Of a DNA stretch of 64,000 nucleotides, positions 54,399-64,000 are shown in pieces. The DNA is taken from NCBI GenBank assembly GCA_964036195.1, contig OZ038452.1:31259785-31323784 (forward strand). Direction: 5' to 3'. The notes below the pieces were generated by a model. It saw only the letters and a list, made by a program, of their open reading frames with translations. It did no database searches and was not told where the DNA came from. The position numbers and the translations under genes were made by a program. How positions within the stretch are numbered: position 1 is the stretch's first letter; each line of letters begins with the position of its first letter. Source of the DNA: Sphaerolaimus hirsutus (taxonomy: Eukaryota > Nematoda > Chromadorea > Monhysterida > Sphaerolaimidae).

Positions 54399-55463
54399 AT
54401 GACAACCCAACAACAACAGCCACTAACAAAGGACGAAATGGATGCCGTGAGACGTGGACGACTGTTACGTCTCAAAAGACAAACCGCACAAAAACCGCCA
54501 AGAAAAACGACAGCGACAACGACAAAGCAGCAAGACAATAAACAGCTCATTAATGATCCGGAACAAATTAACAAAGGAGTTTTCATGGTGAAAGAGATTA
54601 TTGTCCGCAACGGATATAAAATGCCAAGTGCATGGGTATCCAATATGGCTACATCGACATTGGATTATTGGATAGCCAAAAGGCTAAAGGAGACCTTGAC
54701 ACTCCATCACAGCATGACAATGCGTGATGCAAGTGTTTTTGTTGCTTCTCTGTTACTTGAGGACGAAAACTCACTGCTGAATGGCGATGCGGCACGAACA
54801 AATACACTAGCATTCGAGTCCAATTCAGAGACACCATCTCATATTGGGATACGTCGCTTTGCGATTAGAAATCCCGATACGAATCTGGTGACTCGAATGT
54901 ATATTAGTGAACAGCTGGCATTAGAACTGGGCTTTGTTAGTGTGTCAAGCATACAAGCAAACCAAATCGATTGGCAAGATACCAGTAACAAGCAATATGG
55001 CTACATGAAAAACAGAAAGCGGACGTATGCCACTGTTCCGCATCAATTCGATTTACGCCGACAAGTGCAAGTAAGGTGCGATAGTGTCGAGGCAATGTGT
55101 ACCGTGTTTCAGTCAGAGGAGAAACCATTACTAGCTGTGTTTACGTGGAAACCAGCTTTACACACCCCCGATAGTGGCTCAAGCGCATGGGCTTCATCTC
55201 GACGCAACTATGTATATGAGCCGCTATCACCACACTTTGTACAGTTGAAGCAGGTATGTTGCTCATGCATTTTCAAATGTCATTAGCTACTCCAAACCCC
55301 TCCCCCCAAAAAACAGACGCCAACGAGTGGATGCGAAAAAGGATTGAAGCTGATCCTTTTTAACCATTGGGGGAAACCGATTCGTGCAAATGGTCTTGTG
55401 TTTGCAAAATGCGCACTAACGAATTCGGATGCAGAAGGCGGACTGGACGCTGATTGGATTTGA
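54399..55463 (+). CDS. Polinton minor-capsid-type protein
   Basis: It runs from the ATG at 54399, or is spliced from the preceding gene into 54420. Exons are to 55253 and 55317-55463. After a short basic region, the body (NGYKMPSAWVSNMATSTLDY..., YISEQLALELGFVSVSSI, FDLRRQVQVRCDSVEAMCT, LKLILFNHWGKPIRANG) follows the beta-rich pattern of a protein widespread in Polintons and often proposed as a minor capsid or penton component. The assignment is from pattern, not alignment. Confidence 0.6.
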
Positions 55464-55574
55464 TATTGATGCATTGATTGTCATTTGATATTAAGAAACA
55501 AAATAAAAATCCGTTTTTCTCAGTGATCATTCTGCTATACTACCATAATCATTGTCAGCAATACAACCGTCAAA

Positions 55575-56135
55575 ATGGCTAATCGATCTCGTTCAAAGCC
55601 ACTATATCAATCTTCAACCAATTTTCTAGCAGGTGCACGACACCAAACAACCAGCTGCAATTCTTATTTGCAGTTTGCACCACGCGGTACACACTGGTAT
55701 GACAACATGGCTAATGTACCGGATGAAATATTTACTAAACAATATTGGTCACAACAGTTTGATCAAAACATGGGCGACTTAGAAGCCACAAATAGACATA
55801 AATGGTCATCGGCTATGTTGTCTGAATTATCTTCACAAAAACTGGTGACACCAAGTGCCCAAGATACATCCGATGTAAACCTACAACAACAGCAAGAACA
55901 GTTTGCGCATACAACTGGCGAACCGGCAGCTGCACAGGGCGACTTACATTCACAAAAACCGCCATTAGAAAACACCACAATCGGTAATGTCGCCACTGTA
56001 AAAGGAAAGAAAAAAGCCACAAAGCATGAAAAGCAACAAGAAAGTGTACAGTTTGTACAGCCACCAAGTAACAGTGCGAATGTGAAATCGAACAGCTCTA
56101 CCGCTGGAATTGCTGTTTCTAGTGAATGGCTATAG
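55575..56135 (+). CDS. Small Polinton protein of unknown function
   Basis: One exon of 186 codons starting MANRSRSKPLYQSSTNFLAG. The N-terminal half is aromatic and ordered-looking; the C-terminal half is Gln/Ala/Lys-rich and probably disordered. It sits between the minor-capsid-type and major capsid genes and has its own AATAAT/AATAAA signals downstream near 56150. Not recognised. Confidence 0.55.
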   Translation: MANRSRSKPLYQSSTNFLAGARHQTTSCNSYLQFAPRGTHWYDNMANVPDEIFTKQYWSQQFDQNMGDLEATNRHKWSSAMLSELSSQKLVTPSAQDTSDVNLQQQQEQFAHTTGEPAAAQGDLHSQKPPLENTTIGNVATVKGKKKATKHEKQQESVQFVQPPSNSANVKSNSSTAGIAVSSEWL

Positions 56136-56296
56136 TGATTGTTTGTGCAATAAATAATAATAAAACATTGTCCTGTTTTTAATGTCAATCATGAATTAAG
56201 CGTAGTAATCATACACGCATGTGCCCCTTACACATATTGCAACAACCACAGTTGTAGTACAGAGTGTTCGTTTAACATATGCGTGTAGTTAACAAG

Positions 56297-58418
56297 ATGG
56301 CATCTAATAATCCTGCACGTATATTGAGCCCAAGGAAGAAACTTTTGGACAGTGGATCACATCTTTTGCCATGTCCACCCGAATTCAGACCAGGTAAGAC
56401 ATGTGGGAGAGTATGACATGTGAAAACGTAAAAGTATAATTCTGCAGATGCGCTACCACCTACACAAGCCTATGTGAGCCATTGTGAGCGTGAACAGCTT
56501 TTGCTAATAAGTGATGGAAGTGAAACATCACCATGTGAGCTTTTTGTATTTTGTTAGTTGAACACTTGTGGTGAAAATAACATGCAATATACCACACAAA
56601 GATGTGTTTACAACCGTGGCTGCCAGTACGGGTTTATTGGATTTCTCGTCGCTACATTTACATTTGGTGATGCGGGTCGTTACAATCGATGGACATGAAA
56701 TTAAGGGGGAATATCCAATAGGCAACGTTTTTAACGCTGCTGAGACTGTCACATTGAGAGATCAAGTTGCATATGTGCCAAATCCCTTAGAGAGCATATG
56801 GGATGGCATTGAGATATTCCACAATTCTCTATTGCTTTGTAGAGAATCCAACTATAGTAAAAAAGCCTATATAAAGAAGGTTTTACAGACAAGCGGTGTC
56901 TTTAGACGTACACAATTAGCCGCCAGTGGCTGGGTAGAGCTCAAAGATGAAGAAGCACCGAATATTCAAAGCGGTGGAACAGAGTACTTTCGAAAAAGAT
57001 CTGAGCCTGTGTTTATGACCCAAGAGTTTTATGGAAGATTAGCTCTTGACTTTGGCGAGCAGGCTAAGCCATGGCATTCTTCAATGCAGTTGACAATTGT
57101 GCTTAGACGAGTGCCAGACAGCTTAATGTTTGAATCCTTCACTTTGCCAAAAGAGTATGTTGGCAAATTGAAAATCAAACTTGACAACATTGAGCTGTCT
57201 GTACGCAAAATACACCCGGTATGTTGTTTTCACACACTACATGTTGTTTTAACACACCACATGTGATTTTCACACCATATATGTTATTTGCACACCCCAC
57301 ATTCCAGGTGACATCACTATCTGTTGCACTAGCTGATCGTGTAAAGACACATGGAATCTACCATTCATTTAGACAGTACAATGTGGGCCAGGTGCCAGTT
57401 CCACAAATGGAAATGTTAAATGTAACAGAGAGTGAAAACACAGCAAATATAGTGTTTTTTCTGGGTGTTCGTTTAACATATCCACTTGTGAAACTGGCAT
57501 ATCGATCTTTTTAAGTGAAGGAGCTCGGGCTGCGCCTCCTATTGCCTTAGGAACACAGGTTTTTTTAAAAACTTTTTTAAAAATTTGAAAAACTTTTTTA
57601 AAAAACTTTTTTTATTTCATGTGGGCCGTCTTCCGCGTGGACTGGTGTCAATTCCACAAAATGAAAAGTGACAAGTGAAATGACAAGTGAAATGACAAGT
57701 GAAAAGACAAGTGAAATGACAAGTGAATAGGTGCCATTTCTCTTGTCATTTCACTTGGCACTTATTGTTTTGTGGAACTGCCCCCCTGATCATCTGCATG
57801 ACAAAAACTGATGCTGCCAACCCACAATCGACAAATGAACCAAGACATAACTATATGCCAATGCATGTGTCTGACCTCTCAGTCCAAATTGGTTCAAGGT
57901 TATGTCCAAATAGGCCTTTGAGGTTCAATTGGAACACTGCCAACAGTTCCGACATTTTTCGAGAATGCTATTCATTAATTGAGAACTGGACAGCTGTACA
58001 AAATGAGTTGTCAATGATCAAGTTCACAACATGTCAATTTTTTGTGTGTATAAGTCTGTGCAATGACAAAGTCACTAGGTATGTTGTCTTTTATTTCATG
58101 TTTATATGAGTTTATTTATATCAATGTTTTCATTTTTAGCAATAGCTGGGAAGCTTTAAACACTGGAGATGCTTTCCTAAATATGACCTTTGCTGAGCCC
58201 ATACCAAAAGGGGGAACTATATTATATAGTTTGCTTGTCAACGATGCATTCCTGAGGATTGGTATGTTATTTGCACAAGATGTTATTTGCACCGGATGTG
58301 ATTTGCACAAGATGTTATGTGCACAATGCGTTTTTTTGTTGCAAATGACATATGTATGCTATATAAATCAATTTCAGATGCTACAAACACAATCTACACT
58401 CAGCAAGTCCATGCATGA
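56297..58418 (+). CDS. Double-jelly-roll major capsid protein, interrupted
   Basis: Exons are 56297-56393, 56448-56534, about 56601-57218, 57308 onward, a middle part near 57615-57644, 57789-58078 and later exons ending at the TGA at 58416-58418. Recognisable blocks: VFTTVAASTGLLDFSSLHLH, GNVFNAAE, SLHD-like EIFHNSLL, FYGRLALDFGEQ and KIKLDNIELSVRKIHP in the first half; then GRLPRG, CMTKTDAANPQ and GDAFLNMTFAEPIPKGG in the second. This is the capsid shell protein of Polintons. A fold-back insert at 57645-57788 and an unresolved A/T-rich segment near 57480-57615 break the frame; stops occur in both. Confidence 0.78.
57645..57788. mobile_element. Fold-back insertion in the capsid gene, ends like the introner
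   Basis: GTGTCAATTCCACAAAATGA on the left is inverted on the right as TTTTGTGGAACTGCCCCC, with further CAAGTGAAATGACAAG arms inside. CTG flanks both sides. The segment is 144 nt including one CTG copy, and the capsid frame continues exactly after it. On the coding strand the right border reads CTG rather than CAG, so it lacks a normal AG acceptor. Confidence 0.7.
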
Positions 58419-59140
58419 AGATGTGATTTGACTGTATATGGTGATGTGATTTTGATTGGATTGTTTTGATGTAAATAAAAACAGCAATTCCTTCAACAAA
58501 TAACAATTTTATTTTTCTTATAACAATAACAATAAGTTGGCCTAAGACAATGGATATTCTATACAACATGCAATGTTTTTTTGGTGTGAACTCCTTATGA
58601 ACACTTTTCCCATGCTACACAAGAATCACAATAATAATGGGAAACTTTTTAAATTTTTAATTTTTTTAAACTTTTTCTTTTTGGACAAAAAATTCTGTAC
58701 AACATTCACTGTTTTTTTGGTGTGAACACTTTGTGTGAACACATTTTTATTTTTGGATTAAAAATTCTATACAGCATTCACTGGTTTTTTGGTGTGAACA
58801 CTTTTTGTGAACACATTTTTTATTTTGGATTAAAAATTCTATACAACATGCACTGTTTTTTTGGTGTGAACACTTCTTGTGAACACTTCCCCCATCCTTG
58901 ATAATTACATGTCTATTACAGAAAGAGAGAAAGAAAAATATTTACAAAAGAGATGGGGGCAATTTTACAATTTTTTATCTTGGTCTTTCACATTTTGGCA
59001 GACAGACCTAAATAGTACCATACAATGACAGCACCCATGTGGTAGCAAACTGTACACTTTAACCCATTTGACCACAAAAATCATACTTTATATACATACA
59101 TGCATAACTGTACACAATTAAGCTCATATTCTAAAGGCAT
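58419..59140. repeat. Tandem repeats at the Polinton right flank
   Basis: Four diverged units beginning TTCTATACAACATGCACTG and containing TTTTTTGGTGTGAACAC start near 58557, 58692, 58767 and 58838. No terminal inverted repeat could be matched with the left flank. Confidence 0.6.
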
Positions 59141-62100
59141 TCACATTGTTCTGCAAATTTCCATGCATTCTTCTGGTGATACTGATGCATGTCCTTCACA
59201 CTCACAATGGGCACAGCGAATGTACAAGTGGTGGGTGGCCCCAGCTGTGTTGCAGAACCTAGGGGTGGGAAAAAATACATTTTAAAAAGGTGGGAGACGT
59301 TTTTGCACATACTGAAAAACCTTATTCTTCAAAAACACCTGCAGTCTTTCCAAAACTCCAAGCCATTTGTGACCTGGACCTTTTCTACAGGTACCTTGTT
59401 GGAACAGATCTGTTCCCCAGTTGATCTTGGGGGGGGAGGGACATAGCCTTTTGTATTTGGTTTGGCAGAGCCAGGCCCCCTGCGGAAAGCTGAATTGAGG
59501 GGGATTTTGGGGACCTGACTGGGATTGGTGGAGATGTAGATGACTTGTGCAATGAATTTCTCCACATCTCTCCATCGGAGCAGCTTCAGCATGACCATTT
59601 GGTTCACCTCTTCCCCATCTGGCAGCTGTCCTTTGGCAGCTGTGCTGGCTTTCTGCAACTGGTCCACGTACGGTTGCTGCATGTCTGTCAGGGGGGTGTT
59701 TCGGGGGATCTACAAGTGGGTGGGGGGTTGTTTTTGAGTGAGTGGCAACAAATGGTATAATTTACATGAACATAGAGATTGACAACCAACATGGCCATCA
59801 ACAGCAATGTGCACTTGTCCAGACTTTGTGTCAGTAACCCATTGCACAGCTGGCAATGAGTTCAGAGGCTTTGGAGGGTTGCCAAAGCCCCTGCGCACAC
59901 GAGCATACAGGTTTGTGTACCCATCACCAGCCAGAGGTCCACTGGGCTCGCGCCCTGGATAGTCTTCTGTCAAAAAGGTGCCAGACATGTCATCGCCGTT
60001 CAGATCCCTATTCTGCCTAAACACTGCCAAAAAGGAACTGCTTCCTTCTACTCTGTTACTGTCCCTAGCCATAATGCGCTGAATTCTAATTGGAAATCCA
60101 CAGTTGAAGTGTATGGTCATTGCTGTGGCCACAGTGTGCAGATCATACGTGTTCACTTTGTATTTGCGCACCACATTGCAGTTTCGCTCAAACATCAATG
60201 TCCACCTTTGCCGTTCTGGCTGTGCGCTAACAAACTGCTGGAGCAGTTCTTCAGGTGGGAGTGTGTGCCGCTCAATGTCAAAAGCGTGCAGCATGCATGC
60301 ATAGCCACTCAGTGCCAACGTTGTGGCCACCATTGCCCTATCAGATTCTATTATATATTGCTGCACTGTTGCATGAGCTCTGGCAAGGTGCACATTTTGC
60401 TCCACATGTACAAGATGGGCTTTCTGTTGTGCTTTGGTAGGGTTCTTCAACTTTTGCACCCTTTGCCTATCACTTGCTGGGACAGCACTGTCAGGAAAGT
60501 TCAACTCAGCTGTGTGTACTGGTGGTGGGCTGGCTGGCTTGTACAGGGGTCGACCAGAAGAATCCCTGGGCACGACAGGCGGTGGTTGCAGAATGCCTGC
60601 CATGCCAGCCATCACAGCAGTCAGGCAGTGGTCCACAGCACTGCCCGGTCGCACATCAGCATTGGTGGTGGTGCTGGTGCTGGCACTGTCTTCTGCGGTT
60701 CCTGACATGGTAGAAGGCATATCAGTTGGCAGTGATGGTACAACAGGTTTGGGCACTTTGGATGGTGGCATTTCTGGCTGAAAACATTCAGTTTCTAACA
60801 TTGATGGTTGTGGTACAGATTCTAAAGAACTGGGTAGTGATGTGGGTTGTATTTGAAGTTCTAGGTCCATTCCCACTTGATAAGCTGCTAGAGCCAAAAG
60901 CATTGGATTCATGTTGGATTTTTCCCCCTCACACCACTGTACAAAAAGTGACATACGTCTCTGGTACTCTGGGTTGGACTGGATCACCGGCTCGGTGTTG
61001 ACACCACGACAACCTTCGGTGATCTGCACATCCCGATCTGCATAAAAAAAAGGCATTTTTAGGTATAGAATATAGGCACATGACACACTGGAGGCATTTT
61101 GGCTCAGTATCCCCACCCACAAAAGATGGCAACCCCCCACAAAAGATGGCAACCCCCCACAAAAGATGTCAATTCCCAAAAGATGTCAATTTCCCACAAA
61201 AGATGGCAATCCCCCACAAAAGATGGCAACCCCCCCCCCCAAAAAAAAGGCAAAACCCCCAAAAACAATAAAAAAAGCCAACCCTGCGCAGCTGGCTGGT
61301 CAAAGCTGGCAGGTCGTCTGTGTATGGGTTCAGGCCTAACAACCCCCAGATGTAATCCTCCTCCACTGACTGAAACAGACTGGCTTGGTCCCCCCCTGGG
61401 CAGCTGTTTGGTGGATCTGCCACGTTCATTCTTAGGTTTATTAATGATGTGATATCCAGTTCCTCCAGTGCCTTGTCTCTCTTTTCTGGATCGTCCCCTT
61501 CCAGAGCTGCATGCCATTCGTTGGCCTGCTCCACCAGCAACTCCTTCAGTCTCTCCAGGGGTGGGAGGTTCAGGTGCTGGCGTGCAATCTGTCTCAGGCG
61601 TGGGCAGAGTTCCAGCTGGTAATCCGGGCTCACCTGCAGCATCTCCTTGATTTTGCTCACCTCCAGTGGCAGACTGGGCAGATCCAGTTCCTGGTCCTGA
61701 GACATGTTTCCTGGAGGGCCACCCCCCCCTTCCACTCCCTCTCCACTGTGGGGGGGGGCATGTGTCCACCTTGTCCACTGCCAGAGCTGCTGCCTTGTTC
61801 TCCAGCTGTCTTAGTTCCAGTTTTGAGTTTACATGCTTCAGCATACGTGATTGGGGGGATGGGGAGCTCTCTGCACTGCTGTTGGACCTGCTGTTGGTTG
61901 TGCTTGCCCTGCACCTCCTGCACTTGTACTTCTTTTTCCTTGCCGACACAGAGCTGATTGAACTGCATTTGCTGTAGCTGGAGCCGCTTTCGCTGCTGCT
62001 CCAGCCCCATTTGCCATACTTGTGATGTTTTTTCGTACGTTTCACAGTAGGTTCCCCCATCCCCTTCTGACCTGTGGAAAACAGCCTCTTCCTCAGATAC

Positions 62101-64000
62101 TTGGTTGTGCTGCCCAGACATGAGAGTCTTCTCACATGTCGTTGCTGTGGCCTGGGAGCATTCTGGTGGCTGCTGCTGGCCACCGGGGTCCCTTGCTCCA
62201 CTGTGAACATCCTCACAACCTTCATCATCTCTATTTCTGGCTTGACCTTCTTTGGTGGTGGTGGCACTGGCTGCTTTGGGGGTATCGGTGGCATTGGAAT
62301 GGCCACTGCTGATGTGCTCGGTGGACAATCTGCCACTGTTGCTGTCTGTGATGGATAAACAGCTGGCAGTGGGATTGTAGACGGATCCATCAACAGTGTA
62401 CATGACTATGAATGGGGGAAAAGGTGTGAGCAATGGGATATGGCTTAGGCTTAGGCTTAGGCTTAGGCTTAGGCTTAGGCTTAGGCTTAGGCTTAGGCTT
62501 AGGCTTAGGCTTAGGCTTAGGCTTGAGTACCCCATAGGCTTGAGTACCCCTTAGGCTTGAGTACCCCTTAGGCTTGAGTACCCCTTAGGCTTGAGTACCC
62601 CTTTAGGCTTGAGTACCCCTTAGGCTTGAGTACCCTTAGGCTTGAGTACCCCTTAGGCTTGAGTACCCCTTAGGCTTGAGTACCCTTAGGCTTGAGTACC
62701 CCTTAGGCTTGAGTACCCCTTAGGCTTGAGTACCTTAGGCTTGAGTACCCCTTAGGCTTGAGTACCCTAGGCTTGAGTACCCTTAGGCTTGAGTACCCTG
62801 GGGGTGGGTACCCTGGGGGGTTGGGTACCCTGGGGGGTTGGGTACCCTGGGGGGTTGGGTACCCTGGGGGTGGATACCCCTTGGGGGTTGGGTACCCTTG
62901 GACCTGGGTACTCAAGCCTAAGGTACTCTTATGCCTAGGCTTAGGCTTAGGCTTAGATCCCCTTAGGCTTAGGCTTAGCTTTTGTGAAACATCAAAAACA
63001 TGGCCAATCAATTGAAACCACCACTGTCAACACACAACATATAAAAACAAAACAAAAACATCATAAAACCCACACACCTGGTCCACATCCATCAGTGTCA
63101 CAGGCTCCTGACACTGGCTGTCCACCTGCTGAGATGTTGTTTCCATTGGGATCTGTGACTGGCTTGGTGACTGTGATGCTGGCGATGGAGAAGGCTTTGC
63201 TGGGGCTACTGCTGGAGCCTGTAAATGAAAGGGTAAAAAAGGTTAAAAGAAAGCCACTTAAGCACACATACTTTGGAACATTATAAGCACTTCAAAAACA
63301 CAAAAAAACACTTTTTGAAACATATAAAACAATATAAAAAGACACACACCAAGGAGGAGACTCTGTTTCTCTGGTGAGCCTGGCTGGGGGATGGTGTGTC
63401 CAAAGGTTGGCAGGCCTGGCTGTTGCTGCTGAAAGAGCTGTCCAGGATGTTGATCTGCAGGATATGTGGTCTTTTGAGCAACAAAAACCAATAATACAAG
63501 ACATCACAAATGCTATGACAGGTCACAAAAACAACAGACCTGTCCCACAATAGACACCAAAAAAGCTATGTCAAACCACAAAAGCAACAGACCTGTTCCA
63601 GAGCACCTGCCCTCCTTTCTTCTCTCATCACTTCTCTCTCTGGATGGTGTGCTTGTCTTTCTCTTCTGGCAGCCATGCTTTGTCTGGATGTTGTCACCAC
63701 AAGTGTTGATGATATTTCCTTCTCTGTAGAAGGCTGAGTGGGGGGGATGGGATTTTGCACAATGGTTTTTTCACAGTTTTCCAACCTATTTAGCCAAAAT
63801 ATAACCATCACAAACCTGGGGGGGTGACTGCTGACGCTCTGCCAACCTCCTGACCCTGTGGGGATAGCTGGTGGTCTTTGCTGACTCCTTTTCTGACTTC
63901 TTTGTTCTGACCATTGGCTCTGTGTCCCTCTGATTGCTTGTTGATGGTCTGGGTGTCTGGATTGGAATTGGGTCCTGCTGGTTTGCAATCACACTGACTG
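59141..64000 (-). CDS. Multi-exon gene of unknown function, 5' end outside the window
   Basis: Exons with matching GT-AG borders: 59258-59141 (Cys-rich end, CAHCEC, TGA stop), 59709-59339, 61037-59766, 62405-61283, 63218-63078, about 63477-63350, about 63783-63594 and about 63988-63820. The protein is rich in Pro, Ser and Gln, with a basic Cys-pair segment (RKKKYKCRRCRA), helical stretches (LEVSKIKEMLQVSPDYQLEL; AHLVHVEQNVHLARAHATVQ) and an ordered C-terminal third. Within 62405-61283 the frame shifts at a run of eight G near 61732-61739, as if one base were gained or lost. Introns hold short tandem repeats. No known family was recognised; a mobile-element origin is possible. Confidence 0.55.
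61118..61262. repeat. 20-bp tandem repeat in an intron
   Basis: About six direct copies of AAAAGATGGCAACCCCCCAC with variants, in the intron between 61283 and 61037 of the minus-strand gene. Confidence 0.8.
62436..62985. repeat. TTAGGC hexamer and TTAGGCTTGAGTACCCC minisatellite
   Basis: About fourteen pure GGCTTA hexamers (62440-62525) pass into about twenty 16-17 bp units TTAGGCTTGAGTACCCC, then GGTACCCTGGGGGGTTG units, and return to TTAGGC. The array fills one intron of the minus-strand gene. Confidence 0.9.

Noticed and set aside
61118..61262. CRISPR-like regular 20-bp repeats
   Set aside because: The units are directly adjacent without unique spacers and lie in a eukaryotic intron; it is a simple tandem repeat.
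62436..62530. A true telomere end
   Set aside because: The hexamers are interstitial, flanked on both sides by gene sequence and grade into longer units.

Overview
This window is intron-rich eukaryotic nuclear DNA dominated by mobile DNA. Supporting signs are a split NOP2 gene, GT-AG introns throughout, a non-LTR retrotransposon, a Polinton/Maverick, many fold-back (MITE-like) elements and a tRNA-like sequence. A marine or soil invertebrate, or a protist, would fit. The sequence does not settle the organism.

Layout. 1-2.3 kb is a higher-order AT-rich satellite. 3.0-12.6 kb (+) holds seven exons of the rRNA cytosine-5 methyltransferase NOP2/NSUN1, whose introns are filled with nested terminal-inverted-repeat elements. 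12.6-25.7 kb is repeat-dense; it contains short coding exons of unrecognised genes (14.5-14.9, 17.0-17.5 and 20.0-22.3 kb, +), several hairpin families and a tRNA-Arg-like sequence. 25.7-37.6 kb (-) is a very large LINE-like element: ORF2 carries an endonuclease and reverse transcriptase, and a 2,595-codon ORF1 carries NADAR-like, RG-rich and SGNH-like segments. 37.6-38.1 kb is a MITE. 38.3-58.4 kb is an intron-rich Polinton with a divergent F-box-like gene, protein-primed DNA polymerase B, a Cys-rich protein, packaging ATPase, a small basic protein, an acidic/RG protein, integrase, minor-capsid-type proteins and the double-jelly-roll major capsid protein. 59.1-64 kb (-) is a multi-exon gene of unknown function that runs off the right edge; its introns carry a TTAGGC/TTGAGTACCCC minisatellite.

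Two observations stand out. (1) ORF1 of the LINE-like element stays open in one frame through at least eleven segments that look like GT-AG introns. Every one has a length divisible by three and no in-frame stop, so spliced and unspliced RNA would both be translatable. ORF1 and ORF2 share this frame and are separated by a single TGA. (2) A small fold-back element makes exact introns in two unrelated coding regions (14595-14739 and 17198-17389). A CAG target duplication supplies both the CAG|GT donor and the CAG acceptor, which is the signature of an introner. Related or similar fold-back insertions interrupt the Polinton capsid gene and the P-loop of its ATPase.

The Polinton genes together would replicate (polymerase), integrate (integrase), package (ATPase) and encapsidate (capsid proteins) the element. 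No maturation protease was found, and several genes look damaged, so this copy may be decaying.
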